The notes under the pieces are model-generated. The model saw only the letters and a list, made by a program, of their open reading frames with translations. It had not been told where the DNA came from and made no database searches. A stretch of 64,000 nucleotides of DNA from JAJDZL01 sp965220665 (GTDB lineage Bacteria; Pseudomonadota; Gammaproteobacteria; Arenicellales; JAJDZL01), in assembly GCA_965220665.1 (NCBI GenBank), contig CBDCQQ010000005.1, positions 1,922,001-1,986,000 of the forward strand, in the 5' to 3' direction. Made by a program: the position numbers and the translations under genes. This document shows positions 27,765 to 35,843 of this stretch, in pieces; the stretch's first letter is position 1, and the number at the start of each line of letters is the position of its first letter.

Positions 27765-29105
27765 ATGAAACTTAAATCCATTGTGCTGTCGCTGACTGCG
27801 ATGGTTATTTCTGTGGTTCCATTTTCAGTTTCACAAGCGCAGGATATGGAACAGTTCGTTCCAGCGCTTGTCTACCGAACTGGACCTTATGCGGCAGGTG
27901 GTTCCGGCTTTTTTGGCGGATTTGAAGACTACATGGCGCTCCTTAACCTGCGTGATGGCGGTGTCAACGGCGTTAAGTTGGTTTGGGAAGAGTGCGAAAC
28001 CGCATATAACTCAGACCGCGGCGTTGAGTGCTACGAACGTCTGAAAAATCAGGGTGAACACGGTGCCACAGTGGTGCACCCACTAAGCACTGGAATCACC
28101 TATCGTCTGATCGAACGGGCAACTGCTGACAAAATCCCGATCATCTCAATGGGATACGGCCGAACAGATGCTACCAACGGTAAGGTATTTCCATGGATTT
28201 TTCCATTGATTACCAATTACTGGAGCCAGAATACTGCAAAGATCAAATACATCGGTATGCAGGAAGGCGGCATGGGAAATCTGCAGGGTAAGAAAATTGC
28301 CAACCTCCACCACGAAAGTAGTTACGGAAAGGAAACTATTCCCGTGTTGAATGTGCAGGCCGAAAAGTATGGCTTTGAAGTGAAACACTATCCGGTAGCC
28401 CACCCGGGGCTGGACCAGAAAGCTGCGTGGCTTGATATTGCACGTCGGTACAAGCCTGACTACGTCATCCTGAGAGGCTGGGGAGTCATGAATCCAACCG
28501 CTTTGAAAGAGGCTGCACGAGTCGGTTATCCAGCTGACAAAATTGTTGGTGTCTGGTGGAGTGGTGCCGAAGAGGATGTTATTCCTGCGGGTAAGGCCGC
28601 AGTGGGTTACGTAGCCGCTGGATTCCATCCGTCCGGTTCTGATTTTCCGGTTATCGCGGAAATGCTTGATATCGTTCATGGTGCGGGTCAGGGTAACATT
28701 TCACCGCAACGTGTCGGAACGATTTACTACAACCGCGGCGTAGTGGCGGGCATCGTCACAGTCGAAGCGATTCGCATCGCTCAAGAAAAGTATGGCACTA
28801 AAGTTCTCTCTGGTGAAGAGATGCGATGGGGGCTTGAAAACCTCAGCATTTCTGGCGATCGTATCAAGGAACTCGGCGCGGATGGTCTCATGGCCCCGCT
28901 TACGGTTACCTGTGCTGATCACGAAGGCGGCGGTCCAGTGAAATTCAGTCGTTGGGACGGCTCCAAGTGGGTTGAAGTAACTGACTGGATTGAAACTGAC
29001 AAATCTATCGTGGATCCGATGATTATGGATAGCTCAATGGCTTATGCAGCCGAGAAAGGTATTACTCCACGTAGCGGCATGAGCATGGGATCAGATTGCG
29101 GTTAA
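27765..29105 (+). CDS. ABC transporter periplasmic substrate-binding protein (Leu/Ile/Val-binding fold)
   Basis: A 446-residue secreted protein with a Sec signal peptide (MKLKSIVLSLTAMVISVVPF, likely cleaved after SQA at about residue 25). A type I periplasmic-binding fold follows, opening FVPALVYRTGPYAAGGSGFF. A good Shine-Dalgarno GGGAGG precedes the ATG. It is longer than LivJ/LivK and resembles the binding proteins linked with acyl-CoA ligases and aromatic-acid uptake rather than with amino acids. The ligand cannot be read from sequence; the flanking CoA ligases favour an organic acid. Confidence 0.88.
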   Translation: MKLKSIVLSLTAMVISVVPFSVSQAQDMEQFVPALVYRTGPYAAGGSGFFGGFEDYMALLNLRDGGVNGVKLVWEECETAYNSDRGVECYERLKNQGEHGATVVHPLSTGITYRLIERATADKIPIISMGYGRTDATNGKVFPWIFPLITNYWSQNTAKIKYIGMQEGGMGNLQGKKIANLHHESSYGKETIPVLNVQAEKYGFEVKHYPVAHPGLDQKAAWLDIARRYKPDYVILRGWGVMNPTALKEAARVGYPADKIVGVWWSGAEEDVIPAGKAAVGYVAAGFHPSGSDFPVIAEMLDIVHGAGQGNISPQRVGTIYYNRGVVAGIVTVEAIRIAQEKYGTKVLSGEEMRWGLENLSISGDRIKELGADGLMAPLTVTCADHEGGGPVKFSRWDGSKWVEVTDWIETDKSIVDPMIMDSSMAYAAEKGITPRSGMSMGSDCG

Positions 29106-29136
29106 TGTCTTAATTTTTACACACTAAGGTCTATTC

Positions 29137-29973
29137 GTGAACGAGTCAACACAATCGTCAAGCACAAACGGCGAAGCGATAATCAGTGTTAATAACATTG
29201 AGGTCATATATGACCGGGTTATTCTCGTTCTGAAAGGCGTATCATTAGAGGTTCCCGAGAGGGGCATCATTGCCCTTCTCGGAGCCAATGGTGCAGGCAA
29301 AACAACAACTCTCAAAGCAATCTCCAACCTTTTGCGCGCTGAACGTGGCGAAGTCACGAAAGGTTCCATTATTTATCGTGGCGAACGCGTTGATGCCCTC
29401 ACACCATCCGATTTGGTGGTTCGAGGTGTTACTCAGGTGATGGAAGGCCGACATTGTTTTGAGCACCTTACAGTCGAGGAAAACCTGCTAACGGGTGCAT
29501 ACACGCGTAGGGATGGGCGGGCCGCCATCCAAGCAGACCTTGAGCTGGTCTACAGTTATTTTCCACGGCTTAAAGTGCGAAGAAATGGTGTTGCCGGGTA
29601 TATTTCTGGTGGTGAACAGCAGATGACAGCAGTGGGAAGAGCACTGATGGCTAAACCATCGGTTATTTTGTTGGATGAGCCTTCAATGGGATTGGCACCA
29701 ACGCTGGTTGAGGAAATTTTTGAGATCATCAAAAGGCTCAACGAAAACGAACACGTGACCATTTTGCTTGCTGAACAGAATACGAATATGGCGCTTCGCT
29801 ATTCTCAATACGGTTACATTCTTGAAAATGGCAGAGTAGTGATGGATGGGAATGCTTCTGACCTGCTACAGAATGAAGATGTAAAAGAGTTTTATCTCGG
29901 CGTCAGCGGTGAAAACCGAAAAAGCTTTCGAAACGTTAAACATTACCGGCGGCGAAAGCGCTGGCTGGCGTAA
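29137..29973 (+). CDS. Branched-chain amino acid-type ABC transporter, ATP-binding protein (LivF-like)
   Basis: The second ATPase of the system, 278 residues. Walker A is GANGAGKTTTLKAI, the LivF-type motif GVTQVMEGRHCFEHLTVEEN follows, the signature is YISGGEQQMTAVGRALM, Walker B is VILLDEPSMGLAP, and the H-loop is in ILLAEQN. The start is GTG at 29137. A basic C-terminal tail of about 20 residues (KHYRRRKRW) extends beyond the usual end. It follows the binding-protein gene by 31 bases. Confidence 0.92.
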   Translation: MNESTQSSSTNGEAIISVNNIEVIYDRVILVLKGVSLEVPERGIIALLGANGAGKTTTLKAISNLLRAERGEVTKGSIIYRGERVDALTPSDLVVRGVTQVMEGRHCFEHLTVEENLLTGAYTRRDGRAAIQADLELVYSYFPRLKVRRNGVAGYISGGEQQMTAVGRALMAKPSVILLDEPSMGLAPTLVEEIFEIIKRLNENEHVTILLAEQNTNMALRYSQYGYILENGRVVMDGNASDLLQNEDVKEFYLGVSGENRKSFRNVKHYRRRKRWLA

Positions 29974-30081
29974 GTTAATTCATACAAGTTGATGACGTTT
30001 CAGTCTCAACCTTGATCATTTCTGATCAACTGCGATTCAAGTTGGCGAACAATACTGTAAATCCAGCGTCGCAACCCCCTC

Positions 30082-31320
30082 ATGGCAACTGAATTTTACG
30101 ATTCCCTGGAAGTCCGTGATCCCGAGGTGCGAGAACAGGAACTGTTTGCGGCACTTCCGAGACAGCTGATTCACGCGGCATCCAAAGCACCTTTCTTTGG
30201 ACAGCAACTGTCAGAATTTGATCTCAAGTCGATCAATTCGCGCGAAGCATTGGCTACTCTGCCACTTGTCAGAAAATCCGATCTAAGTCGACTGCAAAAG
30301 GAAGAACCACCGTTTGGGGGTTTGGCAGCGTATGATCCCGATAATCTGGTGCGTATATTTGCTTCACCAGGTCCAATTTATGAGCCTCAGACGAGTCGCC
30401 CGGATGGATGGCGTTTGTGTCGGGCTCTTTTCGCAGCAGGAATGCGCAAGGGTATGCTTGTCCATAATACCTTTTCATATCATTTCTCACCGGCTGGCAT
30501 GATGCTGGAGAGTGCCATTGGGGAGTTGGGCTGTGCGGTTTTCGCTGCAGGAGTCGGACAAACCGAATTACAGGTTCAAGCTATAGCAGCGCTGCGACCT
30601 CAGGCCTATACAGGCACCCCATCTTTTTTGAAGATCATTCTGGATGCCGGAATTGAGTCGGGTGCCGATCTCTCTTCTTTGGAGAGGGGGCTGGTATCCG
30701 GTGAGGCATTGCCTCCTTCACTTAGAGAAGATATCAGGAATCAAGGTGTACAGTTGCTTCAAGCTTACGCGACAGCTGATGTCGGTTTAATTGCTTATGA
30801 ATCAGAAGCCATGGAAGGATTGATTTTGGATGAAGGTGTGATTGTTGAGATTGTGCAGCCAGGTACCGGTGACCCAGTCGCACCGGGTGAGGTTGGTGAA
30901 ATCGTGGTTACCGTATTTAACCCCGACTATCCACTGGTTCGTTTTGCAACCGGAGACCTGTCTATGGTAATGGAAGGACAGAGCCCTTGCGGTCGTACCA
31001 ACACACGAATCAAGGGCTGGATGGGACGTGCTGATCAGACAACCAAAGTACGCGGTATGTTTGTGCAGCCGATACAAATAGCCGAGATTGTGAAGCGGTT
31101 TCCAGAGGTCTCTAGAGCTAGGCTGGTCATAAGCAGTGAAAACCACCAGGATCAAATGCATTTGAAGTGTGAATCTACTGATCATTCAGAAGAACTACAG
31201 CAAAATATCGCCAAAGCAGCCCGAGAGGTTTGTAAATTAAGAGCGGATGTCAGCTTTGAAGCGCCTGGTTCTTTACCTAAAGATGGCGTTGTAATTCAGG
31301 ATGCCAGAACATACGACTAA
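30082..31320 (+). CDS. Phenylacetate-CoA ligase-like AMP-binding protein with a degenerate P-loop
   Basis: A 412-residue member of the PaaK-like adenylate-forming family. Recognisable parts are the opening RQLIHAASKAPFFGQQL, the central GTPSFLKIIL, GLVSGEALPPSLRE, QAYATADVGLIAYE, and the C-terminal RFATGDLSMVM and GWMGRADQTTKVRGMFVQP. The usual SSGTTG-KP phosphate loop is replaced by FASPGPIYEPQTSRPDGWR. Such a change occurs in a subgroup often found beside Liv-type transporters and may alter ATP use. It is the last gene of the transporter set, after a 108-base gap. CoA ligation is inferred from the family; activity should not be assumed. Confidence 0.8.
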   Translation: MATEFYDSLEVRDPEVREQELFAALPRQLIHAASKAPFFGQQLSEFDLKSINSREALATLPLVRKSDLSRLQKEEPPFGGLAAYDPDNLVRIFASPGPIYEPQTSRPDGWRLCRALFAAGMRKGMLVHNTFSYHFSPAGMMLESAIGELGCAVFAAGVGQTELQVQAIAALRPQAYTGTPSFLKIILDAGIESGADLSSLERGLVSGEALPPSLREDIRNQGVQLLQAYATADVGLIAYESEAMEGLILDEGVIVEIVQPGTGDPVAPGEVGEIVVTVFNPDYPLVRFATGDLSMVMEGQSPCGRTNTRIKGWMGRADQTTKVRGMFVQPIQIAEIVKRFPEVSRARLVISSENHQDQMHLKCESTDHSEELQQNIAKAAREVCKLRADVSFEAPGSLPKDGVVIQDARTYD

Positions 31321-31786
31321 ATATGAAATGCTCTTGAAATAATTCTCGTAATTCACGCCATCGTTCAAGAACTGGGAGACTAGGTTAGTCAAAAGATATA
31401 GCAAAATTATTTCTGGATTACAGAGCCTGACACCATGGGTGGCAACGCTCATGAAGGCCGTAGCGAAAGAGAAAACGGTGATTCAGACGCATCAGTACAT
31501 TGGACGAATGCCTACGGACATCAGATGATTTCAGCGCTCACACCGGTTGAGTTAGAATTTTCTCCCCCTTGTACCCGTTATTGTTCCTCAATTGAAAGCG
31601 GGGTTCCCCAGATTCTTCAAGCTCTTGATTCAAGAGTTAATTTAAAATTTTAGAGAAGAACAGGTTGCTCCGAATTCTGTGGGAAATTAACTGACGGAAG
31701 GTACAACGCTTTACCAATTTGCTTGCGTTGCGTCATATCAGTTTCAAGTTGTGTTGTTTGCCTAATTAAAAGCGTTTTAAATCAGA
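31321..31786. other. 466-base intergenic region, no gene supported
   Basis: A 72-codon frame at 31435-31653 has no ribosome binding site and no recognisable sequence pattern. The region is AT-rich towards its 3' end and must contain the promoter of the downstream thioesterase set, but no convincing -35/-10 pair was found by eye. Confidence 0.5.
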
Positions 31787-32182
31787 TTGAGTCCTCTAGC
31801 CTCAAATAGGAAACAAGCATCGCTTCGTACTGTGGCGATGCCAGCGAATGCCAATCCGAGCGGCGACATTTTTGGTGGATGGATTATGTCTCAGATGGAT
31901 ATTGCGGGCGGTATACATGCTTATGAAGTCGCCAAAGGGCGAGTTGCCACCGTCGCTGTCGATGCAATGACATTTCATCTTCCGGTTTATGTAGGCGATG
32001 TTGTCAGTTGTTACTGCTCAACACTAAGAATCGGAACCACTTCTATTGCAGTTAAGGTTGAAACTTGGGTTCGTCGTCGTTCAAGCGGTGAAGTGGAGAA
32101 AGTTACAGAGGGACGTTTCACATTCGTTGCAATTGACCAAAATGGCCGACCAAGACCAGTGCCGAAAAGTGACCATGAGTGA
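31787..32182 (+). CDS. Acyl-CoA thioesterase, YciA-like hotdog fold
   Basis: Hydrolyses acyl-CoA to free acid and CoA. The 131 residues carry the family pattern: TVAMPANANPSGDIFGGWIM (the catalytic aspartate is in GDIFGG), MDIAGGIHA, VATVAVDAMTFHLPVYVGD and VEKVTEGRFTFVAID. The start is TTG at 31787; no ATG fits before the conserved core. The downstream ATG lies within its last codons (eight-base overlap), so it leads a translationally coupled set with the DUF1285 and CoA-binding genes. Confidence 0.88.
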   Translation: MSPLASNRKQASLRTVAMPANANPSGDIFGGWIMSQMDIAGGIHAYEVAKGRVATVAVDAMTFHLPVYVGDVVSCYCSTLRIGTTSIAVKVETWVRRRSSGEVEKVTEGRFTFVAIDQNGRPRPVPKSDHE

Positions 32183-32735
32183 AGCGACATCAGACCCGAT
32201 GAGCCTGGCCGCGCAGATTTCGAAAAAGGGTTTGCCACCTGTACATAAATGGAATCCTGAATTTTGTGGTGATATTGATATCAGAATCGCGCGTGACGGC
32301 ACTTGGTTCTACATGGGTTCACCCATCGGTCGACAGCGATTGGTGCGGTTATTCTCGACTGTGTTGCGCAAGGACGATGATGGAGAGCATTACCTTGTCA
32401 CTCCTGTGGAAAAACTTCGTATTCAAGTTGAAGATGCGCCGTTCCTGGTTGTTCAAGTTGATGAACAGGGACAGGATGAGCATCAGAATCTGTATTTTCG
32501 TACTCGAACTGATGACATTATCCTTGCCGATGCGGATCATCGTATATGGGTGGCATTTACTGAAGACGGTGAACCGTCGCCCTATATTGAAGTGAGAGAC
32601 GGATTACAGGGACTGATTGCTCGCAATGTCTATTATCAGTTGGTGGAACTCGGAACTGAACGCATCAGTGATACTGGCCAACAATTTGGGGTTTGGAGTG
32701 CGGGCGAGTTTTTTGTATTGGGAGATGTGGAATGA
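32175..32735 (+). CDS. DUF1285 domain-containing protein
   Basis: A 186-residue protein of a conserved proteobacterial family of unknown biochemical function. Typical segments are NPEFCGDIDIRIARDGTWFY, GSPIGRQRLVRLFSTVLR, YLVTPVEKLRIQVEDAPF and IEVRDGLQGLIARNVYYQLV. The ATG at 32175 is chosen because it overlaps the thioesterase stop by eight bases and precedes the conserved start; a longer frame from 32046 would run through the thioesterase gene. It ends in an ATGA overlap with the next gene. Confidence 0.88.
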   Translation: MSEATSDPMSLAAQISKKGLPPVHKWNPEFCGDIDIRIARDGTWFYMGSPIGRQRLVRLFSTVLRKDDDGEHYLVTPVEKLRIQVEDAPFLVVQVDEQGQDEHQNLYFRTRTDDIILADADHRIWVAFTEDGEPSPYIEVRDGLQGLIARNVYYQLVELGTERISDTGQQFGVWSAGEFFVLGDVE

Positions 32736-33205
32736 TCGTTGACGATATTCAATCACTACGGCGGATTCTGAAAGAAAATCGCACAATTGCAATGGTGGGA
32801 CTTTCCGAGCGCTGGTTCAGACCGAGTAATTTCGCAGCAAAATATCTTCAAGAATATGGTTATCGAGTGATTCCGGTCAATCCAAATTACGATTCCATAT
32901 TGGGTGAAAAGTGTTACCCGAGACTTGAGGATATTGCAGAACCGATTGATGTCGTTGATGTTTTTCAACGGTCTGAGGTAGTTTTACCGATTGCTCATTC
33001 AGCAATCAATTGTGGTGCAAAAGTGCTATGGCTACAGCTTGGAATTTTCAATGATGAGGCGGAAGAACTGGCAGCCCAGGCTGGCATGGATGTAGTCGTC
33101 AACCGCTGCATGAAGATTGAACATGCAAGGTTATTCGGTGGCCTGAACTTCATTGGTGTTGATACGAAAGTCATTTCGTCAACGCGTTCCACTTGGGTCA
33201 GTTAG
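32732..33205 (+). CDS. CoA-binding domain protein (YccU-like)
   Basis: A 157-residue Rossmann-fold protein of the CoA-binding family. Visible are IAMVGLSERWFRPSNFAAKY, YGYRVIPVNPNYDSILGEKC, VDVVDVFQRSEVV, LWLQLGIFNDEAEELA and VVVNRCMKIEHARL. These match the YccU-like group, in which CoA binding is shown structurally for homologues but a reaction is not known. The ATG at 32732 overlaps the previous stop (ATGA). The next gene begins 11 bases later, so it sits between fatty-acyl and sulfur amino acid functions. Confidence 0.9.
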   Translation: MIVDDIQSLRRILKENRTIAMVGLSERWFRPSNFAAKYLQEYGYRVIPVNPNYDSILGEKCYPRLEDIAEPIDVVDVFQRSEVVLPIAHSAINCGAKVLWLQLGIFNDEAEELAAQAGMDVVVNRCMKIEHARLFGGLNFIGVDTKVISSTRSTWVS

Positions 33206-33216
33206 TAGACGGTACG

Positions 33217-34506
33217 ATGGCCGACCGAGAATTTGGAATAGAAACACTGTGCCTGCATGCAGGACAGTTGCCTGATCCCGCGACTGGTGCCCGCGTACCA
33301 CCGATCTACCAAACTGCAGCATATGTCTTCGATTCTGCGGACCACGCTGCCAGTCTGTTTAATCTGCAAACCTTTGGCAACATTTACACCCGAATTATGA
33401 ACCCGACGAATGCGGTCTTCGAACAGCGAATGGCAGCATTGGAGAAGGGTCGGGCTGGGGTTGCAGTATCGTCTGGAATGGCGGCACAGTTAGTTGCGCT
33501 ACTGACTATTCTACAGGCCGGTGATGAAGTGGTGTCGGCAAAGACGCTTTACGGTGGAACCCACACTCAGTTGTCGTTTAACTTTAGAAAGTTAGGAATT
33601 GATGCAACGTTTGTGGATAGTGATGTGCCGGACAATTTCGCCGCTGCAATTACACCTCGTACCAAGTGTCTTTATGTTGAATCAATTGGAAATCCAGCCA
33701 GTAACATTGTTGACTTTGAAGCTGTCTCTGAAATCGCTCGAGTGCATGGTCTTCCGTTAATTGTTGACAATACGTTTGCAACGCCTTACCTATGTCGACC
33801 GTTCGAATTCGGAGCTGACATCGTGGTTCATTCAGCTACTAAATTCATTTGTGGGCATGGTACATCAATTGGAGGTGTTCTGGTTGAATCGGGTAAATTC
33901 CCCTGGGACAATGGGAATTTTCCAACCATGATGGAACCATCGGAGGGTTATCACGGGATTCGGTTTTACGAAACGTTTGGGGATTTCGGCTACACGATGA
34001 AGGCGAGATGTGAAATTCTAAGGACTTTTGGACCGACGCTCAGCCCTTTCAATTCCTTCCTGTTCTTGCAAGGGCTGGAAACGTTGCATGTACGCATGGA
34101 CCGCCATGTTGAAAATGCGAAAGCAGTCGCTGAATTTCTTGAAAATCATTCAGCAGTCGAATGGGTCAGTTATCCCGGACTGAAGTCGAGTCCTTATTTT
34201 GATCTTGCGCAGAAGTATTTCCCGAAAGGTGCCAGTGCAATCATGAGTTTTGGAATTAGAGGTGGCGTAGAGTCCTGCGTGCGATTTATAGAATCAGCAC
34301 AGTTTCTGAGCCATCTGGTCAATCTTGGAGACGCTAAAACACTGGTCGTTCACCCAGCATCAACGACTCATCGGCAGCTAGATGAAGAGGCTCAGAAGGC
34401 CGCCGGTGTTCAACCGAACATGATCAGAATTTCAGTGGGACTTGAAACCATAGAGGATATTCTGTGGGACCTGGACCAAGCATTGGACGTGTCTCAGAAA
34501 TTGTGA
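33217..34506 (+). CDS. metY: O-acetylhomoserine aminocarboxypropyltransferase (sulfhydrylase)
   Basis: PLP enzyme of the Cys/Met metabolism family that makes homocysteine from O-acetylhomoserine and sulfide. The 429 residues open with FGIETLCLHAGQLPDPATGA, then YTRIMNPTNAVFEQRMAALE, SSGMAAQLVALL and the PLP lysine in VVHSATKFICGHG. The C-terminal VHPASTTHRQLDEE binds the substrate carboxylate. Length and the GHGTSIGG motif favour the MetY type over MetB/MetC. The ATG at 33217 is chosen over a TTG at 33193 that overlaps the preceding gene. A homocysteine methyltransferase at 38954 could take the product on to methionine. Confidence 0.9.
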   Translation: MADREFGIETLCLHAGQLPDPATGARVPPIYQTAAYVFDSADHAASLFNLQTFGNIYTRIMNPTNAVFEQRMAALEKGRAGVAVSSGMAAQLVALLTILQAGDEVVSAKTLYGGTHTQLSFNFRKLGIDATFVDSDVPDNFAAAITPRTKCLYVESIGNPASNIVDFEAVSEIARVHGLPLIVDNTFATPYLCRPFEFGADIVVHSATKFICGHGTSIGGVLVESGKFPWDNGNFPTMMEPSEGYHGIRFYETFGDFGYTMKARCEILRTFGPTLSPFNSFLFLQGLETLHVRMDRHVENAKAVAEFLENHSAVEWVSYPGLKSSPYFDLAQKYFPKGASAIMSFGIRGGVESCVRFIESAQFLSHLVNLGDAKTLVVHPASTTHRQLDEEAQKAAGVQPNMIRISVGLETIEDILWDLDQALDVSQKL

Positions 34507-34538
34507 ATTTAAGCAATTACGGAGCGAGCTGACTTCCA

Positions 34539-35843
34539 ATGGGTTGCTGTCATCAATATCAGTTTGCAGAGGGGCACGAGTCTGTATTTGCGGTAGATTT
34601 CAGTTCGATTAAATATGGCCCCGATGCACTTGAAGAGTTGCAATTCGATGCGACAGAACTCGGGATGACAAGAGTTGCACTGTTTACTGACCCAGTAGTC
34701 AAAAATCTGGAACTCGTACATTCTGCCATACAGGGTCTTCACCGAGCTGGAATTGAGTACGAAATCTACGACGAGGTGAGCATCGAACCGACAGACAGGT
34801 CGTTTAAGGAAGCAACCCGTTTTGCCATTGAAGGACGGTTTGATGGATTTATTTCGATTGGTGGCGGCTCAGTCATTGATACCTGTAAGGCAGCGAATCT
34901 ATACAGTACTTATCCTGCTGATTTTTTGGACTATGTCAACGCACCGGTCGGTGAAGGATTGCCCGTTCCTGGCAATTTGACGCCTCATATTGCCTGTCCA
35001 ACTACTTCGGGAACTGGAAGCGAGTGTACGGGTATTGCAGTTTTTGATTTTCTTGAAAAGCGTGTCAAGACAGGAATTGCTTCTTCAAAATTAAAGCCAA
35101 CACGAGCTGTTGTCGATCCCAATACAACAGAATCTTTACCAGGGAATGTAGTTGCAGCAAGCGGCTTTGATGTTTTGTGTCACGCATTGGAGTCATATAC
35201 TGCGAGGCCCTATACCGAACGAATGCGACCCGCCAATGGCGTACGCCCACTGAGCCAGGGAGCCAATCCGTATAGTGATATGGGCTGTCGGCAAGCACTT
35301 TGGTTGACCGGCAAGTATTTGGTTCGAGCAGTTGATGATGCCAGTGATAAAGAAGCGCGTCATGGTATGATGCTGGCTGCAACACTCGCAGGAATTGCGT
35401 TTGGCAATAGCGGTGTTCACATCCCACACGGGATGTCCTACTCGGTCGCAGGACTGGTGAAGGACTATTGTCCCGAAGGTTATCCTTCGAACCACCCACT
35501 GGTTCCGCACGGAATTTCTGTCGTGGTTAATGCTCCAGCCGCTTTTCGGTTTACCGCATCATCCTGTCCGTGGCGACATTTGGAAGGTGCCAAACTGCTG
35601 TCAGCCGATGTTGGCGGTGCCACTGAGTTAGAAGCGGGTGAAGCACTGGGCGAACATCTGCAGACTATGATGAAAGCCACTGGAATTCCAAATGGGATTT
35701 CTGAAGTTGGCTACGACGAGAATGACATAGGAGAACTGGCACAAGGAGCCTTTATGCAGCAGCGTCTGCTGAGTAATGCTCCATGCGAAGTATCTGAAGA
35801 AGATCTGGAAAATATGTACACTCAAGCCATTCGGTACTGGTAA
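34539..35843 (+). CDS. Hydroxyacid-oxoacid transhydrogenase (iron-containing alcohol dehydrogenase)
   Basis: Type III alcohol dehydrogenase close to eukaryotic ADHFE1, which oxidises 4-hydroxybutyrate while reducing 2-oxoglutarate. The 434 residues include IGGGSVIDTCKAANLY (nucleotide site), CPTTSGTGSECTGIAVF, GFDVLCHALESYTARPYTER, and HIPHGMSYSVAGLVKDY with metal-binding histidines. The inserted RMRPANGVRPLSQGANPYSD is characteristic of the HOT group. It ends in a one-base overlap with an acyl-CoA synthetase, suggesting joint handling of a hydroxy or oxo acid. The exact substrate is inferred from the family. Confidence 0.85.
   Translation: MGCCHQYQFAEGHESVFAVDFSSIKYGPDALEELQFDATELGMTRVALFTDPVVKNLELVHSAIQGLHRAGIEYEIYDEVSIEPTDRSFKEATRFAIEGRFDGFISIGGGSVIDTCKAANLYSTYPADFLDYVNAPVGEGLPVPGNLTPHIACPTTSGTGSECTGIAVFDFLEKRVKTGIASSKLKPTRAVVDPNTTESLPGNVVAASGFDVLCHALESYTARPYTERMRPANGVRPLSQGANPYSDMGCRQALWLTGKYLVRAVDDASDKEARHGMMLAATLAGIAFGNSGVHIPHGMSYSVAGLVKDYCPEGYPSNHPLVPHGISVVVNAPAAFRFTASSCPWRHLEGAKLLSADVGGATELEAGEALGEHLQTMMKATGIPNGISEVGYDENDIGELAQGAFMQQRLLSNAPCEVSEEDLENMYTQAIRYW

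Noticed and set aside
31435..31653. 72-codon open frame before the thioesterase gene
   Set aside because: No Shine-Dalgarno, unusual composition and no family resemblance.
32046..32174. Upstream start for the DUF1285 gene at 32046
   Set aside because: It lies inside the thioesterase gene and the added residues show no conservation; the ATG at 32175 overlaps the thioesterase stop in the normal way for coupled genes.
33193..33216. TTG start for metY at 33193
   Set aside because: It overlaps the preceding gene and adds residues not found in the family; the ATG at 33217 fits.
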